DNA of 64,000 nt from Amanita rubescens (GCA_015039365.1 WION01000200.1:1-64000), one strand, 5' to 3'; counted from the stretch's first letter, positions 11,059 through 24,414 are shown. Numbers and translations are program-made. Notes: a model not told the origin generated them from the sequence alone.

Positions 11059-13100
11059 TTACTTGAGAAGTGGGCCACCGCATCGCGTGGCATGGTCCGA
11101 GGCCACATTCACGTGCACTGCCTTACAATATGTCCATAATATATGTTAAGAAATGCAATAATATATGTATGCTCAGCAACTGTGTGGTGTGGAGATCGTA
11201 TCAGGAATGCCTGAAAATAACATACAATGCTTGGTATTCGGGTACCTTCAACTGCTAACAAGATCAACTAGATCATATTCCAACGCCACGGACTCTGAAA
11301 TTCCAGCAAGACACTCCAAGTTGGGGAGTCAGGTGATACACTCAAGGTCGAACCACTGCATGCGCTACAAGCTCAAGGGAAGGCAAGGGCAATGTAGCAG
11401 GCACTGCGATCCGAACCCCGGTGTCGGTCTTGACTCTTGAGACAAAGAGAGTTGATTTGTCGGCAGACATTACTCATCGTCACCGAAAGCCGTGCGACGC
11501 TCATCACCAGAAGGCAGGGGCAAATGCACAAGTCGGGCTTTTCACCTAGAGGAAGACAGTCATCACGAGTTCCGGATAGAGGAATATGTCGGGTCTCACC
11601 ATTAGAGGAGAAGAGCGTCGAGCTGGAGAAGGTCTCATCTCGGGCCTCGTTGTGATTTAGGTCATGTCGATTCTGAATGGTGGCCGGCCCAACATGTACA
11701 CGGCTGCTGGGGGGACCAGCCACCAGGAGTACTTCGAATGGTGAGCGCAAATGTGTGGTGTCCCGCCACGTCATGCAACGAGTCTCGGATCTAGCCGTCT
11801 TGTTAAAAGACAGCTGCGAGATGCAGTGCTGGAGTAAAGAATCTGAAACAAGGAACGCGTTAAGCGACCTTTGAAAGAGCTAGACGAAACGGCATCTCCG
11901 AGTCTTTGGGCGAAGCGTCAATTACGAGCTATTCTTTGAGATCCAGAAGAGGGTTCCTTGCTAATGTGAGACGAGTCGCTCTTTGGACTCGCGACTGCAG
12001 TGGTACTAGGTGTGTCTGCAGGCAAAGACAAAGCGGTTGGAACCGCCGGTATACATAGAGGAGAAAGTTCTGGGAGACGCGCAGGAGTAGCGAGTGGTGA
12101 CGGGTCCTTCTCGCGGACCACAGTGGGAGCCGTCGGTCGAACTAGAGCACGAGTGAAAGCTGCGTTTGATTGGAACGCAAGAGCCGTCTGAGAAGCATGA
12201 CAAGATAAAGATAGAGGAGCGACAACTTTGCTTGAGTGCCAGGCTGTAGAACAAGGCCGGGAGCCCGATACAGTGGTAGAATTAGACAGCTGGTTGTTGG
12301 CCATATTAAAGAAGCGATTAATCAAATGCTAGAGGATGCAAGAGGCCGAAGCGGAGGCTTGGTAACGCGAACAGGCGATATTGCGTACAAGGACACGTAT
12401 ACGATAGCGATAGCAATAGAATTAAGGGTAATAGCGGCGTCGGCTAGGGCGGGTAAAGGCTAGGACGGATAGTCGATGGTAGGGAAGAGGGGTTTCGTGC
12501 GGTGAGTACGAAAGTTGAGGCAGGATGGTCATGAAACATAGCTGGTCAGCACAATTGAACGGTTTAGATTGGGAACACATACCTTGTGTAGGTGTTATGT
12601 CGGCACGAGAGAGCAGAAGAGAGTGACAGAGCTGAGAGAAGACGAACAGATTTGGGGAGGCGGAGGACACAGCAACTGACGGAATAATCCATATCGGTCG
12701 CGCCATTTTTATCATCGGGGGTGTTGGCATCTTTGTCTTCTTTGTCAGAGTGGAAAAGCGCAGTGAGTTGCGTCTCGCCGCACGACCTGTGTTATGTCTC
12801 GCGTCTGTCCGGGGATCCGGGGACGTTTGCCGGAAAATGTCGTTGTGCCGGAAAATCCCGTGCGCACTAGCGTGTCTCGGGTCTCGCCGGCCAATTGGTC
12901 GGTTAAAGCCGCGTCAGCAAGATACCGAGTCCTTTCAGGCCTCGGAACATTCAGCTTATGCCCCGCCTGTTTCATCCCTCCCTACCATGCACAACCTAGT
13001 CTGGAAAAGAAACTGTGTCTCGAGTCGTACAAGATCAAGATTCAGACTGACCTTTTCCCAGAGAGTATGTGTAGCTCGTGCGCCATGAAAATTTAAGGGA
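11059..13100 (-). other. No confident gene; possible decayed minus-strand gene at 11918-12730
   Basis: On the minus strand 12730-12580 reads MPTPPMIKMARPIWIIP, followed by a GTATGT donor and, further on, a Ser/Thr/Pro-rich frame (MANNQLSNSTTVSGSRP) at 12304-11918. The pieces could be exons of a secreted or membrane protein but no family is recognised and the joins are uncertain. The rest of the interval shows only short random frames. Confidence 0.25.
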
Positions 13101-13940
13101 AAAACACTTGCTTGTGCGTAATCCAAGCGCGAATCCCAAGATCTATCCTCTTCCACATGGTGAGTGGTCTTTCATTATTCCGGCTCGTAATCGTGTTGAA
13201 TGTTGTTATTACAGCATATATCACCAACATGTTCCCTCTTCTACAAGTAATACCAGTTGGTACAACCTCGGCTTCAGAATGATAACCTTACAGAGTAAGG
13301 TACGTAGTTTTCGTATCGATCTTCTTTCTTACACGTCATCTAACTTAGTTTGTGCGAAAATTTTCATGAGCCTCCGGAAGACTGAAAGAAACTGGACGGT
13401 ATCCACGAACACGTCCTCTTCGCATCCGTTCGACGTTGTGCCATTCTTATTGGCGGAATCAAGATGGATATCTCGGATGCCAGACGTATCACTGGGTTGC
13501 CGATTCGAATGGCGCAGAGGGGAAGGAAAGAATGCAGAATGAGTTGAGCCTGTATAGGTGTCATATCATTTTCAATTGTGAGTTTCTTTCCTCCCTCGTG
13601 CAGGCTTCGGGCCTCAACCCCGCAGAGATTGAGTCCGAAATGACATCTGAGTAACAAGCCCAGGCCTCCGGGCTGACACGTACCTGGTACCATGCATACC
13701 TGTATATCATAACATTGCTAATACTCCAAATTCCAAGAAGATAAAACGGAAGGTAATGTGTCGATGGGCTTGAACTTGGAGCATAGGCGATCTTGTCGAG
13801 CAAAAGTTGCACCTTGATTAATAACCACTCCATTGCACTGATGATAGGCGCGAATTCTTCGTGTGCCTCGAATGATTTCTGCGTCGCTGTCACTCATTAC
13901 TATGTCGTTGATGTCATGTGGGAGGCGCGTCTTTTGCCCC
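13100..13940. other. No gene assigned
   Basis: Intron-like pieces occur on the plus strand (GTGAGTGG at 13160, TTACAG at 13212, GTACGTAG at 13301), which suggests a former gene, but the exons between them do not keep one frame and no family is recognised. Confidence 0.25.
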
Positions 13941-13979
13941 CATCGATAGAGCTGGAGTCTGGTAGATCTGAAAACCGTA

Positions 13980-14680
13980 AATTTGCCATCTCTTCCAACC
14001 TCCCAGATGGGCTAAAGGATTTGGTGGAATGTTTAACAAGGACATTCCCGGGCCCGCATTCAACATTAAACCCGCACCCCTCGACTATTATCAAGACATC
14101 GATGGTCGATTCAAGGTTTCTGGTTCGTTGGGGTGAGTAAGATACGATACGTTTCTTCTCGTCATGTATTATTAGCAACAGGTTCATATATTCATAGCAA
14201 GGAACAATCAGCGCATTATAAACTTATTACGTCCAAACTCATGCGCTGGGTTATCTCTAATCGATCGATCAATCATCATCCCAGTACGATCTCTACACTT
14301 TCGTCCCCATGTCATGTGCTTACAGAAAAGACGCTAGGACGTTACCTGAATGCGTAAAGCTAACGGTTCTTTCGCCTCTAACGGAAATCGTACATTCAGT
14401 GGCTTCTTCCACCTCCCCACCGGGACCAAAGGCTGCCGTGGAACATTTGAAGGACATGTTCCAGCATTCGCTGTTCCTAATGCAACTATCACCTTCCAGG
14501 AAGAGAGCGATTTGAGTGGGGAGTATGGTATTCTCCATGAAAGTGCAGTGGAAAAGTCCGGTCACATGAATATCGTTTGCGACACTCCAACAAACTATAG
14601 GTTTTTTGCTATCGAGGGTATTCTTTCGTATAACCTCTACAAGTTGTACAATCTTACTGGTTCATTGGTGTGGGCATAGA
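13980..14680 (+). CDS. Unrecognised small protein, partial exon model
   Basis: Two plus-strand stretches look coding. The first, about 14027-14131, reads GGMFNKDIPGPAFNIKPAPL and continues to GRFKVSGSLG before a GTGAGTAAG donor. The second, 14350-14679, reads from KANGSFASNGNRTFSGFF to YNLYKLYNLTGSLVWA and a stop. Both are rich in Gly, Asn and Phe with short beta-strand-like patterns. The join between them, probably two or more small introns, was not resolved. No family recognised; it may be a small secreted or lectin-like beta protein, which is only a guess from composition. Confidence 0.35.
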
Positions 14681-14879
14681 TTAGTAGTTAGTTGGTTTCA
14701 TCTCTCTTCTAATACATCTTTCTACGTCAAGGCAACGTGTGCGCGAAGGTGGCAGATTTCCTGAACAACAAGATGCACAGGGCCCACGGGAGGACGGTTG
14801 CTTGCAGCCAACGTCAGAACTCTTTCCAACCGTACTTCCTCCGTTGTGCCTAGTGCTAAGAGGTTTATGGTTTACTGTA

Positions 14880-15400
14880 AAATAACCGCTGAGTATCCTG
14901 CAGAAAGGCCATACATATTAATTTGCGTACTCTGCAACGAGAACAAGTTCCTGTTCAAGTTTGACGTAATCTTTATACGGCGGCAGAATAATACGATTAA
15001 AACCCGTATGGCTCTCTGGACGTTCCGAGAGGTACCCTTCGTAAATGGCCATTTCAACTCCTGAAAGCCTTTGACCGGGACTCGTGGCGATCCTGCAGCA
15101 AACCGGAGGAAACGTGATTGGCGTTCTGAGGTGTGTTTAATCCAATCATCACTATCACAAAACAGTCGAACAAAGACAATGCGTGACCTGTTAACTTTGA
15201 CTTACACGTCGATTTTGGAGGTTCCGCGGATGAGCTTTAGCTCATATTCGTCGAATACATTGATCAGATCGAATGGTACAAGTTCACTAAAGCCTGAGGT
15301 GAACGCATCGAATTGATCTCGGACGCGTTTGCAGACGTAATGTTGGATTAGGAAGCGAAAAATGTTGTTGTACTTTTGAGTGTGCCATGGCAAGCGCAAT
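14880..15400 (-). pseudogene. HECT ubiquitin ligase remnant
   Basis: The minus strand carries broken pieces matching the C-terminal lobe of the HECT protein at 47522-49098: [20 protein letters not shown] and VFDEYELKL near 15330-15205, SERQSRFLRFAAGSPRVPVK near 15130, and [17 protein letters not shown] near 15030-14970. A frameshift separates the last two. As in the other copy, the residue at the catalytic cysteine position (SHTCFNR in active ligases) is Gly. Confidence 0.75.
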
Positions 15401-15424
15401 GTTGTAGTATATCATATATGCTAA

Positions 15425-15934
15425 TCAAGTAAATTTGTACACTGCAGAAACATCAGTTCCATATACCACACGAGACAACCAACTGCCACACGTACCACAA
15501 GCCCCACTACTCGGCTTCGCCTTCCAACCCCCATACGGCTCGTGGGTCTTGCGCACTTTCTCAATAAACTCTTCCGCCTTGTCTTCCGCGACGAGAGAAA
15601 CGGTACACCCTCCCCACCCCGCATCCGTCAGCCGACTCCCAAACGCACCCGCTTGAATAGACAAAGAAACGAGCGTGTCCAATTCCGGACAGGAACAGTC
15701 AAACAGACGAGCAGCTCCTTTGTGATTCGTTCATCAGATTTCCGAGGGATTCTAGGACCGCCGCGACGAAGGAACCTGGCGGGGAGGTAAACGCATCCAA
15801 CAGATTTTTCGAAATTGGAGTACGCGTAGGGACTCGGAGAGAACGTGTTTTGCTCGGGTGTAGAGTTGAAAGTCCGTCGCTTCGACGTAGACCTCGTCGA
15901 ATACGGGCTGAGCAAGTCCAGGCATGTAGATCAT
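15425..15934 (-). pseudogene. Galactokinase C-terminal part, inverted
   Basis: Minus-strand frames give VFDEVYVEATDFQLYTRAKH, VLSESLRVLQFRK, then MNESQRSCS, then GAFGSRLTDAGWGGCTVSLV and AKPSSGACG. These are the C-terminal GHMP-kinase segments of eukaryotic galactokinase (GAL1/GALK) in the right order, but two changes of frame are needed to read through. The rest of the gene lies on the opposite strand at 16262-17165, so an inversion has cut the gene. Confidence 0.8.
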
Positions 15935-16261
15935 TTATTCCATCGTTAGTCCGTCTCCGTCTCGTGGGTGTTTGGGTTTTGGGACATCGAGCTCTGTGAT
16001 GACGACTTCGAAGCCATGAAAAGTGAAATGGTCACGGGAAGAGATACTTACTGCAACAAAATTGGATAGGTAGATTTTAATGCGAGAAGTGTTGAAGAGA
16101 AAGCTCCCGCAAGAGTATAGCGTCGATATTTGAAAGGCGTCGCGAAAGGTAACGCGGTAACGGCCCTGACAACCTTAGTAAGCAAGGATGGGCATATTGT
16201 AATCGAACGACTGGCACGTACACAGACCTGCAAGAGCTCTTTGGCAACCTAGGAACCCATG

Positions 16262-17165
16262 GCACATCGCAGAGACCCGCCACTCACCCGGACACGTCGT
16301 CGCAGAAAACCTAGACGCAAAATACCCACGTCAGGCATTTGCACTGGCGCCCAAGCACGTCGTTGAACCTCTGGATGTCGGGGAGGACCTCATCAGAGTC
16401 CAGGCATGGGGTCTCGACGAAAGAGTTGAGATGGGAGAGTTACGTCAAAGCGGGATATTACGTTCGTGTTTTCTTTTTGGGGCCTTCGATCTAATCTCAG
16501 CTATATATGATATTCAGGATGAACACCCCGTACCCGTTGATCTGTTAGTCACTGGAACCGTTCCAGCAGGATCGGGTCTTCCATCCAGCGCTGCTATGGT
16601 CGTGGCCAGCAGCTTGGGGTTTCTCGTCGTCAATGACAAAGTTGGTAGATCGTTTTCAACGCCGATCGCGCCCTGATTCTTTCATTGGTAGCTCGATCAT
16701 CACGCTGCAAGTCCAATTCACAAACTGACCAAAGAAGAGTTGGTCTGGATGGCAATGGAGAACGAGAAACGTGTAGGAGTTAACAGCGGAGCGTGAGTCC
16801 CCGACCATCCCTATGCATCGTGTTAGTAACAGGATGGACCAAGCCCCTCCGACCCCTCTTCCGCGCTCCACATCTCTTTCTACCCCACCCTAGCCGCCTT
16901 CCCAGTCCCTCTACCCCCCCAAATCCGTGTTTGTCTGCGCAAACTCTCTCGTCGTCTCCGACAAAGCCGTCACGGCCAAACACCGCTACAACCTCCGCGT
17001 CGTCGAAACACTCATCGGCGCCAGAATCCTCGCGAGGTAATTTGGAACACCAATCACCGATACCGAGAGAATCACGTTTAGGGAAGTCGTAGGCCGGTTC
17101 GCAGGCGAGGAGGATGAAACCGAGCTGAGCGTCGAGGAACTCCAAGAAACTCTTGCGATTCGCCA
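16262..17165 (+). pseudogene. Galactokinase N-terminal to middle part, disrupted
   Basis: The plus strand reads RHSPGHVVAENLDAKYP, WESYVKAGYY, then DEHPVPVDLLVTG and VPAGSGLPSSAAMVVAS (GHMP ATP-binding motif). Next come ELVWMAMENEKRVGVNSG, ALHISFYPTLAAFPVPLP, SLVVSDKAVTAKHRYNL and RITFREVVGRFAGEEDET. The order matches galactokinase, which phosphorylates galactose in the Leloir pathway. Frame changes near 16430, 16790 and 16920 and stops show that it is not functional. The N-terminal galactose-binding GEHxDY motif was not found. Confidence 0.8.
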
Positions 17166-18249
17166 TAATTGCTCCCCATTGGCAATCATGATGCAAGTTT
17201 CGTACAGATCTCAGCCGCATGCTCCCAACTCTACCGTATTTGAACTCCACTTTTCGCATCCGAACTGTCCTCTCTCCTCATAACTTGATGTCCTCGACGG
17301 TTGTGGTCAATTTTGAGATGTAAAGATACCTGCTCTCAGCGCCTCTTGGCGTTTTCTAGATTTCCTCCAAAAATTACTTTCAAAGCGTCTGGTTTATGGG
17401 ACATCCGCATCGCACAAAGCGGGGACATTTATAATCGCAAAATTCAAAAACTGCATAGCCTTGGATGTGACTTCACGCGTAACCTGGAGCACAGCATGAC
17501 CAGTTCGTCAACCTTTACGCCCTTATACTCTCTAACAGCTGTTATCAAGGTATCCTGGGATTTAAGGGACTGTTTTCTCATACTTAATGAAATAGTGTTG
17601 ACATCTAGTCAATTTCAAGGATTTTATGGCAGAAAACGAACAGGTCGCGAGCTTAAGTGGCTGTGGATCTACTCTAATCGCAAGCTGGAGACGAACTACT
17701 TGAATAAATGCTCATACCAGGTGGCCATGTTGCCACTGTATAACAGGGGTGACTCTTTATTTCTGCTTTATCGCCTTCGTCTGTCCTGCGCCGCTAATTT
17801 ATCATGCGATGCATTGGCCCTTAGAAAGCAGTATGTATTGCAAAGTGAGTCATGGTAAATGTTTCAGTGTGATTGTTGAGTGCATGGGCCTCTAGATCTA
17901 TTATGGCACTACTCATTGACTGGACAAGCCATCATTAAGTGACTGGATATGGAGTTTGTTAGGTGATGCTGGGATACTAAGGAAACAATGAGACATAAAT
18001 ATCAGATGCTGTGATGAGGATGATGGCTATGCTGGGTTAGAATATTCATCCAGAATCATTACAGTCCAAACACAGGAATAGCTACAGCAATTTACATGTC
18101 ATCAAAGAATGGAAAGATCACCATCACATTCTGAAATTCATTCACACATACACTCTGGGCATGAGTCTGCAATGCAGGAGAATCCAAAGACAATATTAGA
18201 TAAAACATTCAATAAAAAAAAAAACAGTGTACAACACACCATAGGTACC
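17166..18249. other. No confident gene between the galactokinase remnant and the NLR
   Basis: A 185-codon plus-strand frame (17301-17858) exists but shows no domain and has unremarkable composition. The AT-rich 17870-18240 stretch is the 3' flank of the NLR gene and contains a run of A at 18212-18224. Confidence 0.3.
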
Positions 18250-21200
18250 CTATGTTGACTGTACTGTTGTTGCACTGATTTCTTTGACCAGATCATCAAG
18301 TTCCTGAATGCAATAAGCTGTAGTGGGGTGGTTATATCCCATCTCAATTGTCATCATCTCAACAGCTTGAGACAGCAATGATTTTGCTTCATGCCATCTT
18401 CCTTGCCTTCTATATGTTATGGCTAAAGATGCCATTGTGGACAAAGTATCTGGATGGTGTAATCCATGTTTTGCATTTCTTGCACTCATCAACTCCACCC
18501 CTATCTTCTCTGCATCACCCCACTTTCTCTGACTGCTGTATATTATTTCTAAATTTTGCATGATTTGAAGAGTATCCAGATGGTCTGGTCCAAGATTTAC
18601 CTTCCTCACATTCATCACCTCCACTTGCAGGTTCTCTGCATCACCCCATTTCCCCTGCTTCTGGTATGTTATTGACAAGCTATGCATGATGCTCAGAGTA
18701 TCTGGATGGTCTGTTCCAAGTTTTGCTTTCCTTGCATTCATCACGTTGACTCCTATCTTCTCTGCATCACCCCACTTTCCCTGACTGCTGTATGTTATTT
18801 CCAAATTTTGCATGCTTTGAAGAGTATCCACATGGTCTTGTCCAAGCTTCAACTTTCTTGCATTCATCACCTTGACCTGCAGCTTCTCTGCCTCATACCA
18901 CTTGCCCTGATTCCAGTATGTTACTGCCAAAGAGTGCATGATGCTTAGAGTATCCACATGGTCTGGTCCAAGTTTTACTTTCCTTCCATTCATAACCTCC
19001 AATGCCATCTTCTCTGCATCCTCCCACCTTCCCTGACTGGTATATGTAGTTTCCAAGTTTTGCATGCTTTGAAGAGTGTCCAGATGGTCTGATCCAAGTT
19101 TTAATTTTCTTGCATTCATCACCACAACCTGCAGCTTCTCTGCCTCATACCACTTTCCCTGATTCCAGTATGTTACTGCCAAAGAATGCATGATGTGCAG
19201 AGTATCTAGATGGTCTGGTCCAAGCTTTGTTTTCCTAGCATTCATCAGCTCCAAACCCAGCCTCTCTGCATCATCCCACTTTCCCTGACTCCTGTAAGTT
19301 ATTTCCAAATTTTGCATGCTTTGAAGAGTATCCAGATGGCTTGTTCCAAGCTTTGTTTTACTTGCATTCATCACCTCCACCTCAATTTTCTCTGCCTCAT
19401 ACCACTTTCCCTGACTGCTGTATGTTATTTCCAAATTTTGCATGCTCTGAAGAGTATCCAGATGGTCTGGTCCAAGCTTTGATTTTCTTGCATTCATCAC
19501 CTTGACCTGTAGCTTCTCTGCCTCATACAACTTTCCTTGATTCCAGTATGATACTGCCAGATTTTGCATGATGTGCAGAGTGTCCAGATGGTCTGGTCCA
19601 AGCTTTGCTTTCTTTGCATTCATTACCTCCAGCCCTATTTTCTCTGCATCACTCCACTTTCCCTGATTCCTGTATGCTATTTCCAAATTTTGCATGCTTT
19701 CAAGAGTATCTAGATGGTCTGTTCCAAGCTTTGCTTTCCTCACATTCATCAACTCCACCCCTATCTCCTCTGCATCACTCCACTTTCCTTGGCTCCTGTA
19801 TGTTGCTTCTAAATTTTGCATGTATTTAAGAGTATCCAAGTGGTCTGGTCCAAGCTTTGCTTTCCTTGCATTCATTACATCCACTCCTATCTTCTCTGCA
19901 TCATCCCACTTTCCCTGACTCCTGTAAGTTATTTCCAAATTTTGCATACTTTGAAGAGTATCCACATGGTCTGGTCCAAGCCTTGCTTTCATTGCATTCA
20001 TCACTTTCACCCCTATCTTCATGGCATTGCCCCATTTTCCTTGACACCTGTATGTTATTTCCAAATTTTTCATGCTTTGAAGAGTATCCAGATGGCCCAC
20101 TCCAAGCTTTGCTTCCCTTGCATTCATCACCTTGACCCCTATTTCCTCTGCACCACCCCACTTTCCCTGACTCCTGTATGTTATTTCCAGGTTTTGCATG
20201 CTTCGAAGGGTATGTGGATGGTCAGGTCCAAGCTTCAATTTTCTTTCATTCATCACCTTGACCTGAAGCTTCTCTGCCTCATACCAGTTTCCCTGATTCC
20301 AGTATGTCACAGCCAAGGCATGCATGATGCTCAGGGTATCCAGATGGCCTCCTCCAAGCCTTGCATTCCTTGCATTCATCATCTCAACCCCTATCTCCAC
20401 TGCATCAGCCCACTTTCTCTGATGCCTATATGTTATTTCCAGATTTTGCATGCTTTGAAGAGTATCTGGATGGTCTGTTCCAAGCTTTGCTTTCATTCCA
20501 TTCATCACCTCTAAACCCATCTTCTCTGCATCACCCCACTTGCCCTGCCTCCTGTATGTCACTGAAAGAGAGTGCATGGTGCTCAGAGTATCCAGATGAC
20601 TGGCTCCAAGCTTTGCTTTCCTTGCATTCATCACCTCAATCTGCAACTTCTCTGAATTGCCCCATTTTCCCTGACTCCTGTATGTCACAGCCAAGCTGTG
20701 CATGGCATTGAGAGTATCTAGATGCTCTGTTCCAAGCTTAGTTTTCCTTGCATTCATTACTTCTACATGCAGTTTCTCTGCATCATCCCACTTCCCTTGT
20801 TTCCAAAAGGTTAATGCCAAAGTGTGCATGGCTGAGAGAGTATCTGGATGATCTGATCCAAGCTTTGCCTTTCTTGCATCCATCACTTCTATCACCATCC
20901 TTTCTGCCAGATCTAGCTTTCCCTGACTCCAGTATGTTTTTACCAAATTGTGCATAGTGTTAAGAGTATCTGGATGGTCTGGTCCAAGCTTTGACTTTCT
21001 TGCATTCATCACTTCCACTTGCAGTCTCTCCGCCTCATGCCATTTCCCTTGCTTCCAGTATATGGATGCCAAACCATGTAATGTATCTAGATGGTGTGAT
21101 CCAAATATTGCTTTTCTTGCTTTTCTTGCTTTTATCACCTCCATCTGGAGCTTTTCTGCATCATCCCACCTTCCCTGGTGCAAGTATGTTGATGCCAAAT

Positions 21201-22999
21201 GGTGCATGGCCAACAGAGTATCTGGATGGTCAGATCCAAGGTTTGCCTTTCTTTCATTCATCACTTCAACACCCAACTTCTCACACTCATCCCACCGTCC
21301 CTGCCTACAATATGTTGATGCTAACCTTTGCATGATGCTGAGAGTGCTTGGGTGTTCTAGTCCAAGCTTTATTTTGTGGTGTTCAGCTGCAAGAAGTAGC
21401 AGCTTCTCTGATTCATCCCAACTACCAACATGATCAAAAACAAGTGCAAATCTAGCACATTCATCATCATAGTATCTGCTTTCCAGCTTGAGTTGTGATC
21501 CATGTAAATAAATTATCCTAATATGTGGTGCAAGTAGTTTGCAGAATGCATAATTATCAATTTTCCAATCAAGTGCCACAGAGCATGACAACAGTGCCCT
21601 TGTTTTCCAATATTGATTAGTAATGTCTGTCTGGGGGATGATATGCCTGCTCCACTTATTTACTAATGGATGCATTGAATATTGATCATCAACAACTTTG
21701 ATTAAGGAGAATGAGAGTAGAACTTGGGTTCCATCCTTGAACCTCATTCTGTCCCATTCACCATCTTCCTTGTTCAAAAGCAGATTCTTATCATCCAACA
21801 GTATTACTGATGATGGCAAGTTGGACTGTGACTCCTTTACAAGATCTCGTTTCAAGTAATTCTCCGCTGCATTCATGAATAATTCTTCAGGAATATTCTC
21901 ATGGTTTAAAAAGGCAAAAGTTTTTAGAAGTGTGATTGCAGTTTGTGCTGCTTGAGCCTCATGCCCAGCTCCTTTTTCAGCCATGCTTTTGATATGTTCA
22001 ATTGAAATGTCCCATATTTCATATGCAGATCTTCCATAACCAGAGGCTCCTTTGAATCCTGTTCTTGACATCAAATCTGGCTTGTGTTCTTTTAATAGTT
22101 TGAGATATTCATCAATGCTGTACTTATATCTGTGGATGAATGTACCTGCTTGGTCAACAGCAAGTGGCATTCCACCCAATTCAGACACAACCTTTTTGGC
22201 TAATCTTTTTGTGTCTTCAGACATGTCATCAAGGTTCATCATGGCTGATTTTAACAGCAAAAGGACAGCCTCATCTTCAATCATGCCATCAACATCCACT
22301 GAATCCAATGCCAGTCTCTTCAATCCTGCATTCCTACTTGTAATTAAGACATTTCCCCCATTCCCTGATGGCAGGAATTTGTCAACCACTGAGTAATCCC
22401 CATCTGCACCATCATATATCATGAGCCACCCAGATGCTTGAGTAATCCACTTGATAGTGGCTGGAGGAGATTGTTCTGCTTCCTTTGGGACATTGTTAGC
22501 CTGAGCTATCTGCTTTAGTCCAAGTTCAATACTAGTCTCTGACGATGCATCAATCCAATATATATCAGAAAACCTGAGACAAGCTGTTCATTTCAAACAA
22601 GTATTATACTATTGGTATGCTCACAAATCATGACTTTGCTCAATGAATTTCAAGCAAATCTGGGTTTTTCCGATACCTCCCATACCATGCAAAATGAAAG
22701 ACTTTCTTTGGCCCTCCACATGAGAGCTGAAATATGCTTTCAGTCTTTGCAAGTATTCATCTCTACCTGTGAAGAATATACTAGAATGTTTCTGGGATGC
22801 TGAAGAAGGTAGTGTGGTCTCAGCAGGACTCAGAGCAGCATGATAGATGTTGGTTGTGATGCTTTTTGCCTATGGATCAGAGTTAGTTCCATACTACCAA
22901 TGAACAATTATTAAACACAATAACCTCGTTAAATGTGGAACTCGTCACAGCGAAATCTTTTGCGTGAGCAAAGTTCCCACCTTGCTGAGGGTTTGTCAT
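18250..22999 (-). CDS. NB-ARC/TPR NLR-type protein with 24 near-identical TPR units
   Basis: Three exons (22999-22925, 22869-22625, 22573-18250) join in frame to 1,547 aa. The second exon has FFTGRDEYLQRLKAYF and the Walker A motif GMGGIGKTQICLKF. The third has SGWLMIYDGADG (Walker B), NVLITSRN and GGMPLAVDQAGTF, the usual NB-ARC order. From about residue 460 it carries 24 kinesin-light-chain-like TPR units of 42 aa with core LGPDHLDTLQSMQNLEITY. The product is a signal-transducing ATPase of the fungal NLR class that would oligomerise on ligand sensing by the TPRs. An alternative start at 23244 (exon 23244-23074 spliced to 22984) also keeps frame and adds a basic N-terminus. No separate effector domain is visible at the N-terminus. 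The TPR part is highly repetitive in DNA, so copy number is likely unstable. Confidence 0.85.
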
Positions 23000-23244
23000 G
23001 ATGGTGGTTATAACGCAACTCTAGATGCATGGTAGGGGCATAGACACATGGTTGAAGTTGAAATGAAGCCTACCTGATAGCGATCAATAGTTTGAGCACG
23101 TCGTGGTGAAGAGGAAAGAGTGGACGTGACGTCTGTCACAACTCGGAATGCGGCGGATCGGCATCTGTCGCGTTGCAAAGAGAGATATACACCTTCGCAG
23201 GCTCGCGCTCTACTTTTTCTTGCGTGGGGACTATTTGCCATCAT

Positions 23245-24414
23245 CGTCGAGCGAACGTAAGCAATTTGTATTCAGAGTAGCATGATAAATAGATGGAAAT
23301 GTATGCAATGCGCGATGTTAACACTGCCATGGCAGTCCAGAATACACTGGACGTCAGTTGAGTTAGTATGTACTGTACCATCTGACACCCGTTCCACACC
23401 ACCTACCACCCTTCTACTCCCAGCGCTGGTAGATCATCTCTGCCTCTCTTGCTTTGACAGTGAAAGCCTTCCAACTGCTCGCTGTCGCCCAAACCGCATT
23501 GCCGGCGCTGGGCCACAACCCTCACGCCATGGCCCATGACCCAATCAACAATCACCAGGATTGTTTCTCCACGTCCCACCGGTTTCTGCTGCTTAGTCTC
23601 TGAACCGCCCCTCTATGAACGATCATTCCTTGATCCATGTAAGAGACAGAGGAAGGAGCTCTAGCAGCCTTCCGTGGCCCTCTCACCATTCGACAACGGC
23701 AACTTGAGGGAGAGGGAGCGTGGATTGTAGAGATTTTGGAGAAAGTAGAGGCGGAAACGACAAGCGCAGCCCGATCTCACATCCAAATCGTCATGCGAGC
23801 GGTATATCCCACGATCAGCCTGAGATGTATGAGACGAATGTGACTACGGATAGGCGAACGGTGAACATGGGGCGGAATGCAGAAAGCCTCGTTCAGCGTG
23901 TTTCGATGTGGTGCTGGGCCTGGTGGCACTGGAGAGTGGTGACGGCACTGTTGGTACTGAGAGCGTAGCCGAGAGAGAGGCGGGATGAGCTGGAGGCACA
24001 AGGAGGGACTGGTCGTGGTAGCAGAGAGCCCGTGGATGGCGCCTGGAGACTGCTGTGGATAATATATAATAATATATGCCGCTCGACCGTCGACCTGGCC
24101 GCAGAGTCGGCAGCGCCAGAGGGGTGAGGATGCATGGGTCTGAGCTTCTAGCCGTTGTCGCTATACGCTGCGGTGTCAAAGGTGCTGAGATCCCACTATC
24201 TCTTCTAAAAATGCCGCTGGGCACTGCTTGAGATCATTTGGCCTTGATGTCGCCGCCGGGGCTATGTTCGGAAGCGGTGACAAGAATAGAGTTATGTAAG
24301 CCAATTGAAACGTAAGCTCGGCTCTGGTTAGGCAGCCGAACAAAGCCACATGTATGTAAACTACTTCTTCAAGGACAGCGTTCACCTGCTCACTGACCAG
24401 TCACCGTCAATCAG
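23245..24414. other. Intergenic, no gene assigned
   Basis: The NLR promoter must lie at its 5' side (about 23000-23400). Overlapping frames of up to 126 codons occur on both strands at 23720-24224 but none has a recognisable motif or splice pattern, and they shadow one another. Confidence 0.4.

Noticed and set aside
17301..17858. 185-codon plus-strand frame
   Set aside because: No motif, no homologous copy in the window and no promoter or splice context; it could arise by chance.
18348..21433. Plus-strand frames opposite the NLR, up to 232 codons
   Set aside because: They follow the 126-bp TPR period and are shadows of the repeat.
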